From Triglochin maritima (Eukaryota > Streptophyta > Magnoliopsida > Alismatales > Juncaginaceae), in contig OY821775.1 of NCBI GenBank assembly GCA_963682175.1, forward strand, positions 14,480,501 through 14,544,500: a stretch of DNA of 64,000 bases, written 5' to 3'. Below the pieces are notes generated by a model. The model did no database searches and had not been told where the DNA came from. It was given only the letters and a program-made list of their open reading frames with translations. The translations under genes were made by a program, and so were the position numbers. Each line of letters begins with the position of its first letter. Position 1 is the stretch's first letter. Positions 57,050 through 64,000 of this stretch are shown here, in pieces.

Positions 57050-58060
57050 ATTCTATTTACTCCGTCCAACCAGTCTTTTTTGCAAACACTTGTCTCGAGT
57101 GATATGTCGGACGTGCTTTGCCTTCTGTATGCCAAAACATGTTTACATGCGCTAAATGCAGACCCAGACACCACAGTTGAAGCCGAAGAGTTAGTAAATT
57201 GCGTGTTAATAAAGAAACTATTGGAAATTTAATAGTACATTTCTACCAGTTTAAAATATCAAAAGATTTTACTTATGCAAAGTTAAGTACATTTCACTAT
57301 TTTAATATCTAGTTAATTCATTATGTGTTTTATTTTGTACTAATTTTAATTTTTTCTGGTTTAACACATTACATTTATAATTTCTCCCGAAAAAACCCCA
57401 TTACATTTATAATTTCAACAAATTTAGCATTATTCATATATTTCATAAATACTTTAGTAATTGGAAATAATTCAGATATAAATATGTTAGTAGTTGCGTA
57501 AGATAACACCATCTAAGAGTGGATTATATATTTTTAAATATTGCTGCAGAGTTATTAGTAGCACTATCAAAAGAAATTGCATGAATTTTATTTTTAATTC
57601 CATAAGCATGCAATGTATATCTTATCTTGTTATATAATCATAGTAGTATGAACGTGTAACATCGGCACAAAAGAAATGATTTGTTTATGTAAAACCCATG
57701 AATAATCTAAAAAATGTGCAGTTATGCAACAATATGTGAAGCCATTAGGATCGCTCCAAATGTCGTTAGAAGTCATTGATGCAAATGTATTAATTAAGTT
57801 TATTTTTTCGGTATCAATTTTTTTATCTGCAACATTATTAAATGTGCGTCGAAAAAATGGTTGAAATTGTTGGTTATGTTAACTAAATATTTTTTAAGGT
57901 TTGGATATTCACATTGGCTAAATGGTAATTCATCTTTAATTATATAATCAACAATTACATCTCTACCTTTAATTGGATCGTGTTTCCTAAATTTTAAATT
58001 TCCACAACTAGAATCTAAAATTGTTTGATGTGAACTAGATGCTCTTACATTCTTAAGTTA
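57050..58060 (-). pseudogene. hAT transposase relic
   Basis: Minus-strand fragments in several frames: VIVDYIIKDELPFSQCEY (about 57905-57965); SNDIWSDPNGFTYCCITAHF then LDYSWVLHKQIISFVPM (about 57660-57775), the conserved region around the first catalytic Asp; and the C-terminal dimerisation motif SAFSACKHVLAYRRQS ... CKKDWLDGV (57050-57162), where intact proteins have SAFSTGGRVL...QDWL. The stretch between has lost most of the gene. Clearly inactive. It is not obviously the partner of the BED-only element at 49.7-52.1 kb. Confidence 0.8.
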
Positions 58061-59330
58061 ACATTTTTCTGGCACGTCTTTTAGATAACCAGTTCTATTG
58101 CTACTAGGTGCAGAAAGTTCTACACACATCACATAGACGGACTCTTTTGAGATATTTGAATGTAAAAACCATGTTAGTAAAAAAATTAATAATTTTCAAA
58201 ATAATTTTACTTAAAGAGCTTTCGTAAAGTTGGAGAGATCAATAAACTGTAAGTTGTTAACGTTAGGCTGACTCACCATCTTCCAATATTTTAGATGAAA
58301 TTGACATGAATAAAAATCTACTAGAGGAATTTCTTATCAAACTATCAATTTGATTAGCTACCATTTTTGGTAAATGTAAACAAGCAAGATAATAAGTTGA
58401 GATGTTTGTTAGAAGATATTAAGTGGCAAACGTCCATCTAAGGATAGCACATTTTTTAATTTCTATCATGCGAGACAGACATTCTTCTCGTTTAACAATT
58501 GGAACTCCTCTTTTGAGCAAAGCCAATAAGTTCTAAAAGTGGTTTGAGGCCTAAGATTTTCAAAGTGTTATAAGAGAGTTAGATGCAATTGTTAATGAGA
58601 CGACCTATACGATGAGAGATGTACGCAAGCAAAATCGATTTGTTTGTAGGTATATATACAATATTACGAAAACATGTAGGCAAAGATTCAATACCATTTT
58701 TTTCAGGTGCTTGCAAACAAAAAACACATTTTTTTAACACGCTAGTTAATACTATTAATTTCAGTTGATTGGTGCAACGGTGAATTAAAAGATCTAACAA
58801 GGTTGAATATCTAACATATTTTTGGGAAAATATGATATTATTATAGGTCTAACATATGATTCCTACAAATGATCTCGACCACCAACGTATTACTAAATCT
58901 TAAATATAAGATTATGATTTTCTAAAATTGGAAAGTTGAAGAGAAGAAACCGTACATCCACTAGAACTTACGTGGAAAATGGTAGATATTTACATTATGC
59001 AACTCAAAGTACGGAAGAAAAAAACCTGAAATTTAAAATGCAAAAAAATAAATAAATCGTTTTCTAAAATGAAGCTGTACTAAAATACTGATTTAAAAGA
59101 GAGAAATAAATTCCTAAACTTCAATTCAGAATCGAAAAGCCAAAAAAAGTTGAATGTGTCCATTTTCCCTAGACATACATGAAAACAAATACGGTTCACC
59201 ATTCCAACCCTTCCGTAACTCAAGTCAAAACATTAACGTTCAAAAGGATTTCGTTCCTACATCCTCGAATAACACTATTTAACGTCAAAACATTAAAGAA
59301 CAACTTATTATTATCCAATCGCATAATCGA
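58061..59330. other. Intergenic, no recognisable feature
   Basis: AT-rich; may include the decayed 5' part of the hAT gene. Confidence 0.35.
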
Positions 59331-61245
59331 TCAAAATCCATCTCTCTTTTCAACCCTAACCTTCATCCCATTCTTCATGTGAAGAATAATGGAAGGTCTA
59401 GGCACGATTTGCTGGCCTTCCAACTTAATCGAAATAGACACCGCCACCACCTTCATCTGAGTAAAAGCCACGTCCTTCCCCAAACACGTTCTCGGACCCG
59501 AGTTAAACGACATAAACTTATAAGAAGGCTCATGTTTAATCCTCCCATTCTCACTACTAATCCACCTCTCCGGTCTAAACTCCCTACAATCCTTCCCCAC
59601 ACCCCCTCCATCCTCCTCATCGCGTACAACGACACAAACACCTGCATGTGGGGCCCCACGAGGTGCCCACTCGGCATCATGTCGGACTTCAGCACACCCT
59701 TGTGCTCCGACGGGACCGGCGGGTAAAGACGAAGAGGCTCGCAAAGCGCCACATGCAAGTACACGAGACAACCCAATGCTTGCGTGTCGGTTACAACGTC
59801 ATCACCGAGCTGGTTAGCTATTTTGATCTCGTTGAGAATCTTAGCTTCCACGTGGGGGTTGTTGGAGAGCAACCAGAAGAACCATGAGAGCCCCATGGCT
59901 GTTGTGTCTCTTCCGGCCAACATCAGACTCACTACCATGTCACGTAGGAATACGACGATTTGGGATCGAATGGGAGTTTAATAATATTGTTCGATGTGAT
60001 GACGTCATTTTTCTCACTCAAGATCGACCCCAACATGTCTGGGACGTTAGTTAGTTGTCGGGTTTCATCAGATAACTAGGGTTGTGCATTGACCGGGTCA
60101 AACCGGTCAACCGGACCGGACCGGTCGGTCCGGGTTCGGTCCGGAAATTTTTGAAAAAATCCGGTCCGGTCTGGGTTTCGGTCCGGCAAATTTTAAATTT
60201 TCCGGTCCGGTCCATTTTTTTTTAAATTTAAGGTAAAAAATCGGGTTTTTGGACCGGACCGGCTTCGGTCTTCGGTCCGGCTTTTCGAATTTTTTCCGGT
60301 CCGGTCCGGTTTTCGGTCCGGACCTAAATTTTTTTTTCCGATCCGGTCCTGGAAAAAAAATCGTGCTTCTCGTCAACCACCCCATCAGTTATCTGATAAC
60401 TCGTCTCTCTTCCTGGAAACGTGTTTCTCGACGAATTTATCTATGGCTTTTCACGACTCCATCATCTTTCGTTCAGGTCCGACTCTCAACCACCTCATCG
60501 CCTTCCACAACGGCTTTGGTATCACGTGCCGGAGCAACAACACCTCCATGGCGTCGTCCATGGCCTTCGCGAATGGCACCACCGGCATTTCGGGGGACAA
60601 ACAACAAGGGTCCACTCCCATCACCAACGTGCACGTCGCGTCGAACGTGAACCTCAAGAACACATCTTGCAAGTCCAACACTGACCCGGTCTCTGCCGCA
60701 TTGCGTAGCAAAGGCGTCATGGAGAATTTCACCTTGGAAACGGCCGATTCCGCCACGAACTGGCGGAATTGTTTGCTGGAGAGGTGGTAATGCACCATCC
60801 GGCGTTGGGCCTTCCATGACTCGTTGTCTGCGTTGAAGATTCCTCCGCCGAGGACATCGAAGATTTCGAGGAACTCTTCCCCTTTGGGGAAGTTAGCAAA
60901 GTTGGCGTTGAAGATGTGATTAACGTTCGCAGGGTCGCAAGTGAATAACATATCCATGTTCAACAACCACGGCCCTTTGTAGAGGAAGGTGCAACCGGAG
61001 TATTCCAGAACATCGGTGGCGAGATCGTGGACACGATGGATATCCGACAGCATTCCCAGGAGCATGCCGGCAATGGGCCAGTTTGTGAGGGTGTGTTTTC
61101 GGCGGTGGATGCAGTAGAACAAGAGTAGGAAGCCTACGATGGCCATAAGAGTTTCAGGGTTGTGTATGAGGTAGTACAACATGGCGTCGGCGGTGGTGAG
61201 TGGGAAGATGGGTAAGATGAAAGTCATTCCTTGCGTTTGGTTCAA
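59331..61245 (-). pseudogene. CYP96A-like cytochrome P450, broken
   Basis: CYP96A enzymes are endoplasmic-reticulum P450s; the best-known member makes secondary alcohols and ketones of cuticular wax by mid-chain hydroxylation of alkanes. Visible: membrane anchor near residues 30-48; NWPIAGMLLGMLSDIHRVHD; NFANFPKGEEFLEIFDVLGG and GIFNADNESWKAQRRM; I-helix [16 protein letters not shown]; ExxR in [17 protein letters not shown]; and the haem loop [12 protein letters not shown] (about 59470). Lesions: TGA at 60451-60453 where homologues have a sense codon; a small transposon at 60077-60392; a frameshift between KLPFDPKSS and [11 protein letters not shown]; another after [11 protein letters not shown], picked up by [11 protein letters not shown]; and loss of some residues before [11 protein letters not shown]. 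Without the insert, RKRDELSDETRQLTNVPDM can be read across its site, which shows where it landed. The start (61245) and stop are in place. Confidence 0.85.
60077..60392. mobile_element. Small hAT-like MITE inside the P450 pseudogene
   Basis: About 316 bp, starting TAGGGTTGTGCATTGACCGG, filled with CCGGTCCGG and TTCGGTCCGG repeats in both orientations. Flanks CAGATAAC (60069-60076) and CTGATAAC (60393-60400) fit an 8-bp duplication with one change. The right border is uncertain by a few bases because of a GTTATCTGATAAC palindrome. No coding sequence. Confidence 0.7.
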
Positions 61246-61814
61246 GGTGAAGGAGTGTTTTTCTATGATGCAGCAAGTTTATAGGGTCGGAGGTTGGATG
61301 GATGAAATATACTTACTGGTCTATAAGATAAAGACAACCTTAATTTGGATGTATTATGGGAATTAGGGTTTTCTGATAAAATAACCTCCGTTCGTCTCAA
61401 ACAAACCGAGATGCCCATTGTATTGTCATAATTTGAGAATTACATTCCAAGTTTTTCTAGTTTCTTTTAATTTTTTTGTTGAAAGATGACCATTGTATTG
61501 TCATAACTCTCCAAGTAGTTGTACTTTATTTTGAAATATTTTTTTAAATAACACGAAAAAAATAAAAATCTATAAGAACATGAAAATATTTTAGCTAGAT
61601 TATTACTGTTATATTCGGTAGAAAAATGTTAACCATAACTCAAGTGTTGTTTTAATCTAAGGTGTTAATTTTTTTAATAAAAAGACAATTCTGATTACAT
61701 TTTTTGAGGTGAAACCCTTTCATACTCTAAAGATTTTATAACACGGGAGAGCAGATTTTGCGTATTTGATTCTAAATTAGGATTTTTTATATATTCTCTT
61801 CAATTTAACTACAA
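61246..61814. other. Upstream flank of the P450 pseudogene
   Basis: AT-rich, no gene; ends at the CTG preceding the CACTA element. Confidence 0.4.
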
Positions 61815-61849
61815 CTGCACTAGTGCAGAATAATCTTTACTCATCTCCC

Positions 61850-62156
61850 AATAGACGTCGACTATTATAACAGCCGACGTCTAGTTGGACGAAGATAACA
61901 TAGACGTCGGTCGTTACCAAGGTCGACGTCTATATGGTACTATAGACGTCGGCTAATTGAATACTGATTTCATCCGATGTCTATACGCTATAGACGTCGA
62001 CTTATAGACGTCGGGTGTTAGAATCCTTGTGAATCCGACGTCTATAGGGTATAGACGTCAACTTATAGACATCGGCTGTTATAGACGACCGACGTCTATA
62101 CCCCCTACATATAGACGTCGGATATCTATAATATCTGACGTCTATAGGTCTTAAAG
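61850..62156. repeat. CACTA subterminal repeats, TATAGACGTCGG
   Basis: About fifteen copies of (TA)TAGACGTCGG or its reverse complement CCGACGTCTATA, in both orientations, at 15-30 bp spacing and often in facing pairs that form hairpins. In CACTA elements such arrays bind the TNPA-type protein. Confidence 0.88.
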
Positions 62157-63356
62157 AAATCGAACAGATGCATTTTCTGTCATTCATTTCAGACGAAACC
62201 CACCCAAACCCTAGCCGTCTCGCTACCGAACTCTCCTCCACGACCGATCCGCACCGTCTCCGGCACCGTAGCGACGTCCCAAGCTCTCCTCCCCGTCTCC
62301 GGCCCTCTTCTCCTTCTTCGTCCGTCTTCCTCTTCATCCTAACCAATGTAAGTGTTAAGTTCGTTTTTGTTGGTTTGTTTTTGGATTTTTCTTGTAGTTA
62401 CGATTCTTTTCAATGTCAGTAAATTTCTCCTCTCGTCTATTGTTGGTGAATGCAACATTTCGATTTTTTGGTTTTAATCTTGAATATATTCGTATTTTTG
62501 TGATTTACGCTTAAGTTTGTTGATATTTTGTATGTTCTTGAAAGAAATGGAGTCTCTTGCTATCTTGAACTAGTTAAGCTTTTGATCGAAGTCTTTTGGA
62601 CTCGTAATTTACTAGAAATTCTTAATTTGGTAATGGATTAATTTACTAGAAATTGTTAATTTGGTAGTGGATCAATACTAAATGAGGAATTTTCGTTGAT
62701 GTTTTATTTGTGTAGGTTGCTTTGTAACAGTAGTGTAACATTGGTACCATAATTGAAAATCTTTGGGTTTTTAATTTTTGCTATGCCTTGCTTGTATGTT
62801 ATATCTGAGCCTAGCTTTTTATGTTTAAAGTTATAGATTAAAATTTAGTTACATGTTTATTTAGTTACATGTTTATTTAGTTAAATGTTTATTTTTGCTT
62901 AAGATATTCTTTTATTTAGAAAGTTTTATGTTTAACTCATTAACACCCTTAAACAACTTGGCCTTTAATAACCCAATGCAAAATATTAGACAATATTTGC
63001 TAAGTCATTCATCATATAGGATTTGCATTCATCAAATTTATTATTTATTTACGATTTCTGTCGTAGATTGTTGGCGTAAGGTACGTACTATCTTTCACTC
63101 ATCATTCATTAGAAAGCACGCATTAGTTAGTAAGACTTGCATTATAACAAGAGTGAGGTGAGTGTTTGTTTGGTGTGTTGTTTGTTAGATTAAGGTATGA
63201 AAAACACTTAGGGGGCAGTCACCTATAGGAGATGAGGTGGGGGATTTCATCACCCTTTCCTTAGCCCAAAAACCACTTAATAAAAGAGCCTTAATAAAAT
63301 CAATTAGACGTTGACCCCTAGGATTTTCGGACGCATTAAGGAGAGGAAACCGTTTA

Positions 63357-63558
63357 AGACCGTTATGGCCTGAATGTCGTTGCCTATCGAGTCTCTCTGA
63401 GGTTTTAGGAACCTCTGGGTTCTTGATTTCCTACAGATTAGTGGTCCTCGATGTTGAAGACCGTTTCGGCCTGAACGTCGTTGCCCATCTAGTCTCCCTG
63501 AGATATTAGGGACCTCTGAGTTCTTGATTTCCTACAGACTAGTGGTCTTCGGTGGAAC
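63357..63558. repeat. Tandem duplication, 101-bp unit
   Basis: Two adjacent units (63357-63457, 63458-63558), both with AGACCGTT..GGCCTGAA.GTCGTTGCC and TTCTTGATTTCCTACAGA; about 85-90% alike by eye. They lie inside the CACTA element, before its first recognisable exon. Confidence 0.85.
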
Positions 63559-63812
63559 CTCGAAGTTAGGCGTCGTCTATTACTAAGGACCTATAGTGGA
63601 CTTTAGGCTGTTTTGGCCTTGATTGCTTAGTTAGGTTTCTAATCTTCCTTATTCCCACGCTAGATTAAGGACTTCATCTCCTCTCCTCTGACTCATTTTT
63701 TTCTCATCTTAATGTCACCGAATATTCTCATCTACAAACACATTCTTTTAAATTGAAATTTTATTTATTGTCTCCAATAATAACTATCATTTTTGTTAAT
63801 GTTTAGATTAAA

Positions 63813-64000
63813 ATGGATCAAGAGTTGATTGTTTCAAACAGATTGAGTGATGAGTATGAGAACGGAGTGAATATGTTCTTAGAGGTTGCCAAAAACATTC
63901 CAAGAAAATGAAAGACAACGACATGACGTATTGTCCGTGCAATAAGTGTCATAATATGTTAGTGTTGACTTTTCGGAAAATGAAAGATCATTTGTTTGAG
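63813..64000 (+). pseudogene. CACTA transposase-associated domain, partial, frameshifted
   Basis: MDQELIVSNRLSDEYENGVN followed by MFLEVAKNIP, then after a one-base shift MTYCPCNKCHNM ... FRKMKDHLFE up to the window edge. This is the N-terminal transposase-associated domain (SxEYxxGVxxFxxxA ... CPCxxCxN) that precedes the transposase in En/Spm-type proteins. An AG just before the ATG (63803-63806) could be a splice acceptor. The frameshift near 63900 suggests a defective copy, although a sequencing or splice explanation cannot be ruled out. Confidence 0.78.

Larger units (their letters stand above)
61818..64000 (+). mobile_element. 5' part of a CACTA (En/Spm) transposon
   Basis: Begins CACTAGTGCAGAATAA, the hallmark CACTA terminus, preceded by CTG (61815-61817) as a possible 3-bp duplication. 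Next come a dense subterminal array (61850-62156), a leader-like stretch of GC-rich and CTCC-rich sequence (62168-62345), more than 1 kb without clear genes (possible introns), and at 63813 the first exon of a transposase-associated domain. The other end lies beyond the window. Confidence 0.88.

Overview
The window is nuclear DNA of a flowering plant, most likely a eudicot. It has intron-containing plant genes, a plant-type receptor kinase, a plastid-targeted S1 protein, a nuclear copy of plastid 23S rDNA and several classes of plant transposons. The species could not be told from the sequence. About one sixth of the window is in four genes that look intact; most of the rest is transposon-derived.

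Intact genes. HGPRT (hypoxanthine-guanine phosphoribosyltransferase) lies at 3333-8542 on + in three exons, and its 3.9 kb second intron holds a hAT-type element. A small mitochondrial 'embryogenesis-like' protein lies at 20202-20570 on +. An RGI5-type LRR receptor kinase lies at 26862-30409 on -, with two exons and a GC-AG intron. SRRP1, a plastid triple-S1-domain RNA-binding protein, lies at 47105-54916 on - in eight exons; its fourth intron carries a 2.4 kb hAT element. These genes look functionally unrelated.

Broken genes and fragments. A plant mobile domain (PMD) gene lies next to a convergent FAR1/MULE transposase with an OTU-like domain (446-2390). There is a PPR relic (about 9260-9651), a fragment of ribose-5-phosphate isomerase (11055-11232), a CYP96A-like P450 broken by a stop, a frameshift and a small transposon (59331-61245), a hAT transposase relic (57050-58060), and a second, truncated copy of the HGPRT 5' end (2880-2998).

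Mobile elements by position. 1-445, end of an LTR. 11561-19651, a Copia element with a 5-bp target-site duplication (TSD); it holds a long palindrome (13583-17452), which in turn holds a solo LTR (14243-16292), making a three-level nest. 23956-26339, a PIF/Harbinger element that encodes only the Myb-like ORF1. 32361-32870, a MULE-type MITE. 34498-36637, a 2.1 kb solo LTR. 38240-38993, a Harbinger MITE inside a Harbinger MITE. 39169-44808, a decayed Copia element with 230-bp LTRs. 45575-46030, plastid 23S rDNA. 46147-46599, another Harbinger MITE. 49684-52075, a hAT element that keeps only the BED zinc finger. 61818 to the window end, the 5' part of a CACTA element.

The most unusual signals are (a) an 8-bp palindrome, GGTCGACC, clustered in three separate LTR-like sequences; (b) the long palindrome with outward-facing TATA boxes inside the Copia element; and (c) two unrelated DNA transposons that each keep a DNA-binding protein but have lost the catalytic transposase. 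Exon boundaries were read by eye from GT/GC-AG sites, reading phase and remembered family conservation. No alignment or database search was run.
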